From assembly GCF_900302465.1 (NCBI RefSeq), contig NZ_OMOR01000001.1, positions 3,665,117-3,729,116 on the forward strand: DNA of 64,000 bases. Direction: 5' to 3'. The first letter of the stretch is position 1. Each line of letters opens with the position of its first letter. The DNA comes from Ascidiaceihabitans donghaensis. Lineage in GTDB: Bacteria; Pseudomonadota; Alphaproteobacteria; Rhodobacterales; Rhodobacteraceae. The notes below the pieces were generated by a model that saw nothing but the letters and a program-made list of their open reading frames with translations, was not told the DNA's origin and searched no databases. A program made the translations under genes and the position numbers. This document shows positions 55,909 through 64,000 of this stretch, piece by piece.

Positions 55909-56811
55909 TCAACGCTGCAACGCCAAACGCGCTGTCAGCCAACTGACCCCCAAAAACCCAAGATCCACCCACAACCAAGCGCGGACGATTTCGGTATTGG
56001 ATGCATCAAAGGGCGTCACATAAAGCGCCAGCGCATGCCAGTTGTCGGGCAGTGTCACGAACAGCATCGCAATCACATTGTTCACAAAATGCAACGCGAT
56101 GGCGGGTCCCAGCGTGCCAGACCGCGCCGTTAAGTCCGCCGCCGCCATGCCAAACAGCATCGCCCAAAGCGCAATGTACCAGGCGTTTTCCCCGGCTGAC
56201 GCCGTATCGTAGTGCAAAAGACCAAACAGCACCGATGGTAGCACCATCCAGACCCAAGGGGATTGAAACCGTGCACCCAGTTGCTGCTGGATATAGCCGC
56301 GAAACACCACCTCTTCTGCACTGGTCTGGGCCAGAATTGCCACCAAAGACAGCGGCAACAGAACCAACCATTGAGACAATGGAACATTGGACACAAGGTC
56401 TGCACCGTATCCCCAAGGCGGCAGAATTTCCAACGCGACATTCACAATCACAAGCGCCAGCACGACGATGATAAATTGACCCTTCATCGCCTTCAGATCA
56501 CCAAACACGGTCATGCCAGATCGCTCATGAAGGACCCACAACACCAAAAAGACAGAGGGCACCAGCAGTCCGTAAGCAAACAGCGTTGTCAGAATTGCGC
56601 CCGGCGTTTCGCCTGTACCCATCTGCAACTGGCCAACGTCCAAGCCCGTGGCCTCTGCCGCTACCATGATCAGCCCTGCAAACAATTGCCCAAGCGCCGA
56701 GAAGACAACCACAACCAGCAAAATACCAAAGGCCAATCGCCACAGCTGCATGTGGCTTTTGGCGGGTGCCACAAAAGACCTATGCGCACGATAAGCAAAG
56801 TCTCGGCGCAT
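55909..56811 (-). CDS. CPBP family intramembrane glutamic endopeptidase
   Basis: Membrane protease of the CAAX/Abi type, 300 residues, with about eight hydrophobic segments. The active site EEVVFRG (Glu166, Glu167, Arg171) and the downstream histidines in LLHYD and LHFVNN are conserved. Family members cut prenylated or other membrane substrates or act in bacteriocin immunity. Its ATG is 4 bp after the stop of the large ABC-like gene, so it is probably translated together with it and may be its partner. Confidence 0.86.
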   Translation of the reverse strand: MRRDFAYRAHRSFVAPAKSHMQLWRLAFGILLVVVVFSALGQLFAGLIMVAAEATGLDVGQLQMGTGETPGAILTTLFAYGLLVPSVFLVLWVLHERSGMTVFGDLKAMKGQFIIVVLALVIVNVALEILPPWGYGADLVSNVPLSQWLVLLPLSLVAILAQTSAEEVVFRGYIQQQLGARFQSPWVWMVLPSVLFGLLHYDTASAGENAWYIALWAMLFGMAAADLTARSGTLGPAIALHFVNNVIAMLFVTLPDNWHALALYVTPFDASNTEIVRAWLWVDLGFLGVSWLTARLALQR

Positions 56812-56814
56812 TTC

Positions 56815-59800
56815 CTATTTCGCCTCTGGCTCTGGATCACCGAAATCTTCTGGCACATCGACTTGCGCCTTTGCCAACAATTCCGCAGCACCCTGCAAAT
56901 GCCCCCCGACGGTTTGCAACAACGTCAGCAAAGCGGTGGTGTCACTTTCAATCACTGCCTTGAATTCCCGTGCCCCGATCCGCAAGAATACCGTTTCTTC
57001 CTCGGCGATCAAATCGACTTGTCGGGTTTCGTCCAAAAGCACGGCCAAATCGCCGATCAAACGCCCCGGCAGTACCGTCGATACAACACGCCGAGCCCCT
57101 TCCCCGTCATCAAAGAACATGCGCGCGCTGCCTTTGACACAAAGCCAAGCGGCATCTGCTACATCACCTTTGCTGAAAATTTTCTGACCCGCAGGGGCCG
57201 TGTACCAACGCGCGGCAAACGCCAGCAATCTTTGGTTGCGAACGTCCAGTTTTGCAAAGGTATCGGTGCGGGAAATCTCGCGCATTTTGCTGCGCAGATC
57301 GTCCGATCCACCGTCAGGGAGCAAATCGATTTCTTGCTTTTGAATGCCGTCTATTCTGCCGTTTTTGATTTCGACAAAAAGGTCATATTCACTTGGGTTT
57401 TCGAAGTTGTCTTCCATGAATATCAGCGTTGTATCAGGCATCAATTTGCGCAACGCCGTGCGTGTTTTACGCCGGCTGTCTGCGTCATGGCTGGCCAGCG
57501 CTTTATCCAACACCAAGATATCCGGTTTTTTGATCCCGGCCCTGCTGAAGGCCGCGCGTTCTTGAAACACGGGCGGCAGCTGTGATCCAGCAAGGCCCGC
57601 GGGAATGTCGAAAATCGTTTCAGCCACAAGTCTGCGCAGACCTTTTTCTGTCAGCAGATCAGAAATCACTTCACGTACTTTCTCCGCCTTGGCCCCCGCC
57701 ATGGCAGATACCAGGCCGTACATCAGATTTTCCATCAGCGTCAGCCGCGGCAAATAATTTTCCGGGGCCAAAGGCACAAACAAATCCCCCGATCGTTCCC
57801 GCAATTCGGCAGCTTTGGTACGGCGGATGTTCAAAATTTCTTGTTTAAAGCTGTCCGGAAAGGCTGGACCAATTTGTTCGGCTGTGAAGGCAAACGGAAC
57901 CGTCAAAAACAGTGCGAATTCTTCCGCATTCAGGGCTTTGTCACCAACTTCACGACGCCTTGCTGCGATATCCACCAATTGTTCATACAGCGTTTCTTCA
58001 ATGCCCAAAGCCGTGAAAAGCGGGTGGTTTGTGCCATCGCGACCAAAAGTCTGGTGCAGCGTTTCAACAACGGTTTGCGAAATGGCGATGCCTTCTTCGG
58101 CCAAGCCCTGTTCCATAATCAGCGCCAGAAAGCTCTTTTCGGCCACCAGTTCTTCCGGGCTCAATTCGCGGGCAGGTGCCGCAAACAACAAGTTGCCCCC
58201 CAAAGGCACCGACGGGTTGAACTTGTCAGGGTCAAACCGGTTGATTGCCTTATCCAGCCCTTTTGCCTTCAACCTGTCGAACACCTCGTCTCGAAGCCCA
58301 ACCACGGCCTTGGCCAACTCGGGGTGCATTTTGGGGTCAACGCGACTTGTCAGCATGCGCTGGAACATGAATTCGTCGATGCCCATGGCCTGCACCAATT
58401 CAAACCACCAGCTGCGGATATCATCACCGTCTTTCAAATCGGCAAGGGCCGGATCCACCCAGTCGGCGCGAAGGCTATCAGCGCTGTTGCCCGATCGCGC
58501 GGCCTCATTGGTGAAACGGTCCCGTTTGCTTGGATCCCACAACACAGTTTTCGGGCTGGTCATCAGGGGCATCATCAAATTGCTGCCCAGTGTGCCATCA
58601 AACAGATACGGCCGCGAATGGGCATAACCGATACGCGCTGCAATCACCGCTTGGTGCAGTTCGGACAGCTTTTGTCCATCCACACGCACGTTGCCGCGCA
58701 CCGGCAATATCTCGCGGGTCAACAGCTCTGCAAGCGCGGTGCGTTCCGTCCCGTTCGGCACTTTGATCGCAACCCGCGCACCTGGCTGAATCGTCAGATT
58801 GATGTCTTCCAGCACCGGGTTCCCAGACGCGCTGCGCACCGTCACATGATCCAGTTCAATTGTGCCGCGCAGATGCGGAATCGAAGAAGGTTCACCTTCA
58901 AACAGTGTCTCGTCGATAATGCCCTTTGGGTTAAACCGGTCGACAACGATTTCCCACCGCAAGGACATGTCCTGAACTTGGTTGTAGTAGGTCAACAGTT
59001 CTTTCCACGGGTTCGACAGATCTTTGTAAGCGGCAAGTGCAGCGACCAAAGCGCCCACCGTAATCTCGCCTTGGATGGCAAGGTAACCGCCCACGGCATA
59101 GAAAAAGAACGGCGTCAGCTGGGTGATGAAGTTGTTGAGAAACTTCATGAAGAATTTTTTGTTATAAATTTTGTAACGGATTTCGAAAAGCTGGCCCAAA
59201 CGATCTGTAAACCCTGCCAAACGATAGCGAACGCCACCATTCGTGCGCAAATCCGTGATACCTGCCGCACTTTCCCCGATTTCAGATGCCAGCGCCCGAA
59301 CTTGCGTGATGCGCTGTTTGTTCAATTGATTGATCTGGCGTTGGATCATCGGGATCAGCCAGGCCTGCAACGGGATCAGCGCGATACCGGCCAAGCCGAA
59401 CCAAACGGATTGCAAAAACAAGAACGTCACGATCAGCAACATCTGTCCCGCTTGAAACAATGGCTGCGCCACCGCGTCACCCATCAAGCCGCCCATTGGT
59501 TCCGCTTCGGATGTGACCATCGCCACCAATTCGCCCTGACTGGTTTGTTGGAAATAACTGCGTGGGAACCGCATCATGCGCGAGATCAGCGAATAGCGGA
59601 ACCGCCGCAGCAGCCGCTCGGACGTGATACCCTTCATTGTGTTCAGGCGCATTTTCAGCAGCCCATGGCACAGCACAGCCAACAGATACCCAACGCAAAG
59701 CGCCAAAAGAAACTGCGTCTGGCTTAGCTCATAACCGAACACATCCAAAACTGCCTTCTCGGCCCCTATCGCATCGTTGATGATCCGCTTGGGCAGTTCC

Positions 59801-59904
59801 AGTGTCGCGTACAAAAACGGGAAGGTGATCAATGTCACCAAAAGCAGCGTAAACTGCTCTCGTTTGGAGTGTTTCCAAATGAAGGTAAAAAGTGTGCGAT
59901 CCAT
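56815..59904 (-). CDS. Giant ABC-exporter-like protein with degenerate ATPase and C-terminal cyclic-nucleotide-binding domain
   Basis: A 1029-residue protein. Residues about 20-330 form an ABC exporter membrane domain. The ATPase-like part starts near 355 but all motifs are altered: VPNGTERT in place of Walker A (about 378), YAHSRPYLF at the Q-loop position, QERAAFSRA in place of the LSGGQ signature, VLDKALASHD as Walker B with Lys for the catalytic Glu (about 800), EDNFEN for the H-loop. About 290 residues are inserted between Walker A and B, with three similar NL-containing segments. The last 150 residues (from about 880) are a cyclic-nucleotide-binding domain with SGDVADAAWLCVKG and LIGDLAVLLDE. 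ATG at 59904 is preferred over TTG at 59919. First gene of a unit with CPBP, accD and folC. Confidence 0.85.
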   Translation of the reverse strand: MDRTLFTFIWKHSKREQFTLLLVTLITFPFLYATLELPKRIINDAIGAEKAVLDVFGYELSQTQFLLALCVGYLLAVLCHGLLKMRLNTMKGITSERLLRRFRYSLISRMMRFPRSYFQQTSQGELVAMVTSEAEPMGGLMGDAVAQPLFQAGQMLLIVTFLFLQSVWFGLAGIALIPLQAWLIPMIQRQINQLNKQRITQVRALASEIGESAAGITDLRTNGGVRYRLAGFTDRLGQLFEIRYKIYNKKFFMKFLNNFITQLTPFFFYAVGGYLAIQGEITVGALVAALAAYKDLSNPWKELLTYYNQVQDMSLRWEIVVDRFNPKGIIDETLFEGEPSSIPHLRGTIELDHVTVRSASGNPVLEDINLTIQPGARVAIKVPNGTERTALAELLTREILPVRGNVRVDGQKLSELHQAVIAARIGYAHSRPYLFDGTLGSNLMMPLMTSPKTVLWDPSKRDRFTNEAARSGNSADSLRADWVDPALADLKDGDDIRSWWFELVQAMGIDEFMFQRMLTSRVDPKMHPELAKAVVGLRDEVFDRLKAKGLDKAINRFDPDKFNPSVPLGGNLLFAAPARELSPEELVAEKSFLALIMEQGLAEEGIAISQTVVETLHQTFGRDGTNHPLFTALGIEETLYEQLVDIAARRREVGDKALNAEEFALFLTVPFAFTAEQIGPAFPDSFKQEILNIRRTKAAELRERSGDLFVPLAPENYLPRLTLMENLMYGLVSAMAGAKAEKVREVISDLLTEKGLRRLVAETIFDIPAGLAGSQLPPVFQERAAFSRAGIKKPDILVLDKALASHDADSRRKTRTALRKLMPDTTLIFMEDNFENPSEYDLFVEIKNGRIDGIQKQEIDLLPDGGSDDLRSKMREISRTDTFAKLDVRNQRLLAFAARWYTAPAGQKIFSKGDVADAAWLCVKGSARMFFDDGEGARRVVSTVLPGRLIGDLAVLLDETRQVDLIAEEETVFLRIGAREFKAVIESDTTALLTLLQTVGGHLQGAAELLAKAQVDVPEDFGDPEPEAK

Positions 59905-60054
59905 AATGGGGCGTCTCAAATTCCTGTACGGTCAGGGAATACTGGCACAGGCCCAAAGATTTAGGCCCCAAAGCGCTTCATTTCAAGCATCGCTTCTTGC
60001 GCGGCGTCAGGCCCTTGGGTATCCGTGTTGAAATTGTTTTCGCGGGAGATAGCC

Positions 60055-61818
60055 ATGCTTAAGGGTAAATTTGACAAATCCAAGCTGCCAAGCCGACATG
60101 TGACCGAAGGGCCGGAACGCGCCCCGCACCGGTCCTATTACTACGCTATGGGCATGACAGAGCAGGAAATTCACCAGCCCTTGGTCGGTGTCGCCACCTG
60201 CTGGAACGAAGCAGCCCCCTGCAACATCGCGTTGAACCGTCAGGCCCAAGCCGTGAAAATGGGTGTCAAATCTGCCTATGGCACACCCCGCGAATTCACT
60301 ACGATCACCGTCACCGACGGCATCGCGATGGGCCACGAAGGAATGCGTTCATCTTTGGCATCACGCGAAGCGATTGCTGACACGGTTGAGCTGACCATGC
60401 GCGGCCACTGCTACGACGCGATTGTGGGCCTTGCGGGTTGCGACAAATCCTTGCCCGGCATGATGATGGCGATGATCCGCCTGAACGTACCGTCTGTGTT
60501 CCTATATGGTGGGTCCATCCTGCCCGGTCGTGTCCAGAAGGGCGCGCAGGTGCCAGAAGAGTACCGCGACCGCGATCTGACTGTTCAAGACATGTTCGAA
60601 GCCGTGGGCCATCAGCAAAACGGGACAATGACCGAAGCCGAATTGGATGTGTTGGAACGCGTTGCGTGCCCATCAGCAGGTGCCTGCGGCGGCCAGTTCA
60701 CGGCCAACACCATGGCCTGCGTGTCCGAGGCGATTGGACTTGCGATCCCGAACTCCGCCGGTATGCCAGCACCCTACGAATCCCGCGATCAATACGCCGA
60801 AGCATCCGGCGCCGCCGTGATGAACCTGATCGAAAAGAACATCCGCGCCCGCGACATCTGCACACGCGAAGCGTTTGAAAACGCAGCGCGCGTGGTTGCC
60901 TGCACCGGCGGCTCTACCAACGCAGGCCTGCACCTGCCCGCCATGGCGCATGAGGCCGGCATCGACTTCTTCCTCGAAGACGTCTGCGAGATCTTCCGCG
61001 ACACGCCTTACTTTGTCGACCTCAAGCCCGGCGGGCAATATGTGGCAAAGGACCTTTATGAGGCGGGCGGCATTTATGTTGTGATGAAAGAGCTGCGCAA
61101 AGCGGGTCTGATCCACGAAGACTGCATCACCGCAACAGGCTATTCCATCGGCGAAGAGATGGACAAGGTCAGCTTGGAAGCAGACGGCAAAGTCATCTAC
61201 CCCATCGAAACACCACTGACTAAGACGGGCGGCGTTGTGGGTCTGAAAGGCAATATCGCACCTGAAGGTGCCATTGTGAAAGTCGCTGGCATGGAAGCGC
61301 AGCACCAGATTTTCACAGGCCCGGCACGTGTGTTTGAATGCGAACAGGATGCTTTCGATGCAGTCCAAAACCGCACCTATGAAGAAGGCGACGTCTTTGT
61401 AATCCGCAACGAAGGTCCATCCGGCGGCCCCGGTATGCGCGAGATGCTGGCGACCACGGCGGCCTTGTCAGGTCAAGGGATGGGCAAGAAAGTTGCGCTG
61501 ATCACCGACGGTCGTTTTTCGGGTGCGACTCGCGGGTTCTGTGTGGGGCACGTCGGGCCTGAAGCCGCGCACGGTGGCCCCATTGCCTTGTTGCAAAACG
61601 GGGATGTCATCACGTTGAACGCAATCGAAGGTACGTTGAATGTGGCGTTGACCGACGACGAACTAGCGGCGCGCAAGGCCGAATGGAAAGGCGCACGCGA
61701 CACAATCTATGGCGCGGGTGCGCTATGGAAATATGCGCAGCTTGTCGGATCAACTTACAAAGGTGCGGTCACGCATCCCGGTGCGAAAGACGAGGGTCAT
61801 GAATACTGGGATCTGTAA
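60055..61818 (+). CDS. ilvD: dihydroxy-acid dehydratase
   Basis: Iron-sulfur enzyme that dehydrates dihydroxy acids in valine, isoleucine and leucine synthesis. 587 residues. Cluster-binding Cys residues appear in [22 protein letters not shown] and GACGGQF. GGGAG lies 6 bases before the ATG at 60055, which is preferred over an ATG at 60025. The downstream lipoprotein gene overlaps it by 20 bp. Confidence 0.96.
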   Translation: MLKGKFDKSKLPSRHVTEGPERAPHRSYYYAMGMTEQEIHQPLVGVATCWNEAAPCNIALNRQAQAVKMGVKSAYGTPREFTTITVTDGIAMGHEGMRSSLASREAIADTVELTMRGHCYDAIVGLAGCDKSLPGMMMAMIRLNVPSVFLYGGSILPGRVQKGAQVPEEYRDRDLTVQDMFEAVGHQQNGTMTEAELDVLERVACPSAGACGGQFTANTMACVSEAIGLAIPNSAGMPAPYESRDQYAEASGAAVMNLIEKNIRARDICTREAFENAARVVACTGGSTNAGLHLPAMAHEAGIDFFLEDVCEIFRDTPYFVDLKPGGQYVAKDLYEAGGIYVVMKELRKAGLIHEDCITATGYSIGEEMDKVSLEADGKVIYPIETPLTKTGGVVGLKGNIAPEGAIVKVAGMEAQHQIFTGPARVFECEQDAFDAVQNRTYEEGDVFVIRNEGPSGGPGMREMLATTAALSGQGMGKKVALITDGRFSGATRGFCVGHVGPEAAHGGPIALLQNGDVITLNAIEGTLNVALTDDELAARKAEWKGARDTIYGAGALWKYAQLVGSTYKGAVTHPGAKDEGHEYWDL

Positions 61819-62443
61819 AGGTCTGGTACTTGCCGGTGCTGTTGCCCTTTCGGGGTGCAGCGACGGCGCCGCATTGGGGTTTCTCCAAGATGGGCTTGCC
61901 CCTCAGTCGGAGACGCCTGCGAAACCATTCACGCAAGTCGAGATGGTTCAGGGCGATGTCACACTGGTGCCCCCTGCGGGTTTTTGTGTGGACCCCGCCA
62001 GTCTTACACAAACCTTTGCAATTCTCGCGCGTTGTGACGTTCTTGGCGGGCGCGATGGCGCACTGGATGCCCCCCTAAGTGTCGTCACGATCAGCTTTGC
62101 CAAAGCGACAACGCCAGACACCATTTCTGCAAGCGTCTTTGGCGACAACATCGAAGGCGGTAAAGTCACCGCAACCGAAACACTGGGCGGTTTGTCCTAT
62201 TTGCGTGTCAGGGCGCAAGCTCCGTCTGACGGGTTGTCGGATGTGCATTGGCATGCGGTGGATCAATTGAACGGATACGATGTGGCCGTCGCCCTTTATG
62301 CACCCGATGGCAGCCCCGCGTTGGGCACCCGCGGACCCCGCATTTTGCAGCAATTGCTTGATGGTTCGGAAGGTGCGTCTGTGGCCAATGATGTCGCCAC
62401 CCGTACGCTACGACCTAAGGCCAAACCAAAAAAGCTGTTCTGA
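61799..62443 (+). CDS. Probable lipoprotein, hypothetical
   Basis: A 214-residue predicted lipoprotein: the signal ends in the lipobox ALSGC (Cys20). The mature part has a hydrophobic strand-rich region ([11 protein letters not shown]) and ends in a basic tail ([10 protein letters not shown]). No family recognised. The start at 61799 lies inside the end of ilvD with GAGG close upstream, which shows translational coupling, although a functional link is not apparent. The lipobox is good but the first ATG is short of basic residues. Confidence 0.72.
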   Translation: MNTGICKGLVLAGAVALSGCSDGAALGFLQDGLAPQSETPAKPFTQVEMVQGDVTLVPPAGFCVDPASLTQTFAILARCDVLGGRDGALDAPLSVVTISFAKATTPDTISASVFGDNIEGGKVTATETLGGLSYLRVRAQAPSDGLSDVHWHAVDQLNGYDVAVALYAPDGSPALGTRGPRILQQLLDGSEGASVANDVATRTLRPKAKPKKLF

Positions 62444-62571
62444 AATTCAATTACAGGTTTATCTGTGCGCAAGGTTTTCGTTAGATAGTACACAAGTCTG
62501 AAGCACCTCTGGCAGCCAAAACGTAAGGCCGCCTATGAATTGTGCCATAAAAACAAAGGCGAACCGAGCGA

Positions 62572-63345
62572 ATGGGTGACAAATCAATTGGGCTAGTCGA
62601 CAAGCTAACGCATAGGCGTGCGATGCGTCGTTGGGCCCGCGCTGCGCGGAATGCGAAAGATTTGAAGCTGCCGATCCTGCGCCAGAACAGGGCCGCAGCC
62701 CGCCTGCTGCGGACGCATCTGGATCGTTTGATCCACAAAGCAGACGAACGGTTGGCTTTGCCCGCCATCGGGTCCACCAGCTTTCCAAAACCTCACAATG
62801 CCGACTGGGCATGGCGCCCGGAACTGTGGCGCGGCCCATTGTCTAAACCGGGCATGTCCTCGGTGAGCACCAAGTCGATGCTGGGCGATGAAGTCACTTT
62901 GTTTCATGATTGCCGCCTAAGCGAGCTTACTTTGCGGCAATTGCGCAATTTGCGTGAACAGGATCTTGCGCCTTACGGCCTACGGATGGATGTTTTCAAA
63001 TTCGACGGCTCTTTTTTGTCTCTTGTCGTGGACCTGCCGACAGACGCGACACGCGGGCTGAAAAAAACCCATTTGCTTGGAATGAATTGCATCGTCGAGA
63101 TGGAAAAGCCACTGGAAATTTTTGCGCGGCTCAACATCAAAAATGGTCCTAACACTGAACAAATCGTGCGTGAATTGCCCCTTCACGAAGAGGATATTCT
63201 TGTAGAATTCGATCTGGCGTATTCAAATTTGAACGAAAAGCGGGTTGAAAAAGCCTGGATTGATCTGATCTTTGAAGGCCCCGAAATGAACCAGGTCGTG
63301 CTGCGTGATTTGACGTTCTCGCGCCGCCCCCGCGCCCAGCTGTAA
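62572..63345 (+). CDS. DUF6478 family protein
   Basis: A 257-residue protein resembling the DUF6478 proteins of roseobacters. The N-terminus is basic and helical (KLTHRRAMRRWARAARNAK), followed by a Trp-rich DWAWRPELWRG and a beta-rich C-terminal half containing FKFDGSFLSLVVDLP. No function known. AAAGGC lies upstream of the ATG. The small coiled-coil gene follows with a 10-bp gap and is probably co-transcribed. Confidence 0.75.
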   Translation: MGDKSIGLVDKLTHRRAMRRWARAARNAKDLKLPILRQNRAAARLLRTHLDRLIHKADERLALPAIGSTSFPKPHNADWAWRPELWRGPLSKPGMSSVSTKSMLGDEVTLFHDCRLSELTLRQLRNLREQDLAPYGLRMDVFKFDGSFLSLVVDLPTDATRGLKKTHLLGMNCIVEMEKPLEIFARLNIKNGPNTEQIVRELPLHEEDILVEFDLAYSNLNEKRVEKAWIDLIFEGPEMNQVVLRDLTFSRRPRAQL

Positions 63346-63355
63346 GGACCACACC

Positions 63356-63721
63356 ATGACCACATTGACCCTGACAGCCACCAAAATGCGCCGCGGCGTA
63401 TGGGAAGGCGTCATCACACAAACAGGACAAGGTGTGCCGCAGATTGCCGTCACGCATTTGGACAAACCGGTGCCCGATATCGACCTGCAGGAAAACGGTG
63501 AAACCTGGGTTTTGCGTGTGACGATCCCCGCGGATGCAATTGCTGACGGCGTGCAGACCTTTTTGATCACCGACACCAGCGACGGCAGCCGGATTGGGAA
63601 TTTCACCCTGATCGCAGGTGAAGCGCTAGGGGATGATATGCGCGCCGAAATGGAGCTGTTGCGGGCGGAACTCGATATGTTGAAACGTGCGTTTCGGCGC
63701 CATTGCATTGAAACATCATAG
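63356..63721 (+). CDS. Hypothetical protein with C-terminal coiled coil
   Basis: A 121-residue protein of unknown function. Residues 1-85 look beta-rich (VWEGVITQTGQG, ENGETWVLRVTI), and the last 30 (DMRAEMELLRAELDMLKRAF) form a short heptad coiled coil. AAGGAC lies 7 bases before the ATG. It is paired with the DUF6478 gene and followed by a strong terminator. Confidence 0.75.
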   Translation: MTTLTLTATKMRRGVWEGVITQTGQGVPQIAVTHLDKPVPDIDLQENGETWVLRVTIPADAIADGVQTFLITDTSDGSRIGNFTLIAGEALGDDMRAEMELLRAELDMLKRAFRRHCIETS

Positions 63722-63775
63722 ACGTTTGGTCTGGCTGCCGGGCAACACGTGACCGGATTTCTTCAGAACACGTAA

Positions 63776-63805
63776 GGCGGGGATAAATCCCCGCCTTTGC
63801 TTTTT
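63776..63805 (+). terminator. Rho-independent terminator
   Basis: GGCGGGGA and TCCCCGCC form a perfect 8-bp stem with a TAAA loop, followed by TTTGCTTTTT. It ends the DUF6478 operon before the convergent S41 gene. Confidence 0.9.
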
Positions 63806-63829
63806 ATGGGCACTAGAAGTGGCACATCC

Positions 63830-63858
63830 TTTTGTAAGGTGTGCCTTGGCGCACCTTA
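63830..63858. repeat. Inverted repeat at the end of the S41 peptidase gene
   Basis: AAGGTGTGCC-TT-GGCGCACCTT is a 10-bp inverted repeat (one G-T pair) at the stop of the S41 gene. No T run follows on the minus strand, so it may stabilise an RNA end. Confidence 0.4.
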
Positions 63859-64000
63859 ATCCTTTGGCCCCAAAGCGCTGAGACCTTTAAGAATATCAAT
63901 GGCATAGGCCAGTTGATAATCGTCTTCACGCAACGCCGCCGCAGCTTCTGCCTTTTCACGATCCGCTTCAATCTGGCGGATCTCGTCTTCTGTCAGGCTG
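63856..64000 (-). CDS. C-terminal end of an S41 family peptidase (5' end outside window)
   Basis: Minus-strand frame open from the window edge to TAA at 63858-63856, giving 47 residues with EDDYQLAYAIDILKGLSALG. This ending is typical of CtpA-like C-terminal processing proteases of alphaproteobacteria. Only the tail is visible, so the identification is by resemblance and has no catalytic residues in view. Confidence 0.6.
   Translation of the reverse strand, partial: SLTEDEIRQIEADREKAEAAAALREDDYQLAYAIDILKGLSALGPKD

Noticed and set aside
56263..57585. 440-codon plus-strand frame opposite the CPBP and ABC-like genes
   Set aside because: Crosses two well-supported genes; composition artefactual.
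57841..59727. Long open frame of 628 codons on the plus strand opposite the ABC-like gene
   Set aside because: Shadow of the ABC-like gene: rich in Arg/His/Gln with no domain, no ribosome binding site, and the opposite strand is clearly coding.
59964..63880. Shared 13-base string GCCCCAAAGCGCT near 59967 and 63866
   Set aside because: Single short match in different contexts, most likely chance.

Overview
The window looks like a chromosomal segment of a marine Rhodobacterales (Roseobacter-group) alphaproteobacterium. The basis is the protein families (CcrM, DciA-like DUF721, DUF2125, DUF2794, DUF3576, DUF6478, short TIGR03862-type flavoprotein), gene orders I know from that group (leuS-lptE-holA, rnhB-ccrM, mutY/DUF721/dsbA, waaA-lpxK), a GTTC-N7-GTTC SOS box and GANTC sites. 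This is family-level reasoning, not a database result. Coding density is very high, many neighbours overlap by 4 bp (ATGA or GTGA), no gap exceeds about 300 bases, and I see no rRNA, tRNA, insertion sequence, prophage or CRISPR array.

Layout. 1-4.4 kb: end of a DUF3576 gene, leuS, lptE, holA. 4.5-9.4 kb, minus strand: GFA-type zinc protein, flavoprotein with MscS channel, and a short SDR / enoyl-CoA hydratase / unknown operon. 9.6-15.7 kb, plus strand: DUF2125 protein, pmbA, cysQ, divergent waaA, lpxK (envelope and lipid A). 15.8-18.1 kb, minus strand: CaiB-type CoA transferase, DsbA, DciA-like. 18.2-20.9 kb, plus strand: mutY, alkB, orphan receiver protein. 21-24.9 kb, minus strand: class III nucleotide cyclase, ccrM, rnhB, a small secreted protein. 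25-32.6 kb: small secreted protein and membrane winged-helix protein, aldolase, DUF3095, MFS, asd, DUF4139 protein, 69-aa protein. 32.6-36.2 kb: an inorganic carbon locus (SbtA-type transporter, SbtB-like PII, divergent LysR, beta carbonic anhydrase) with a secreted protein of unknown function inside it. 36.3-39.3 kb: HPt-like protein, leucyl aminopeptidase, NlpC/P60 hydrolase, DUF2794. 39.5-45.2 kb: GGDEF-EAL protein, SOS-controlled orphan imuB, TetR, AEC transporter. 45.3-50.5 kb: fghA, sthA, DUF188, HAD, ornithine cyclodeaminase family, alpha/beta hydrolase. 50.5-54.9 kb: MFS, zapE, unknown, folC. 54.9-59.9 kb: accD, CPBP protease and a giant ABC-like protein with a cyclic-nucleotide-binding domain. 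60-64 kb: ilvD, lipoprotein, DUF6478, a coiled-coil protein, terminator, and the end of an S41 protease.

Most of the window is housekeeping. The most interesting parts are: the 1029-residue ABC-like protein whose ATPase motifs are all degenerate and which ends in a cNMP-binding domain; the SbtAB/LysR/carbonic anhydrase locus; a two-TM protein with a cytoplasmic winged-helix domain; an imuB with a perfect SOS box but without imuA or dnaE2; a WaaA homologue lacking the usual catalytic Glu; a local low-GC insertion in the LeuRS editing region; a GGDEF-EAL protein with a His/Asp-rich periplasmic stretch; and three GANTC sites packed upstream of ccrM.
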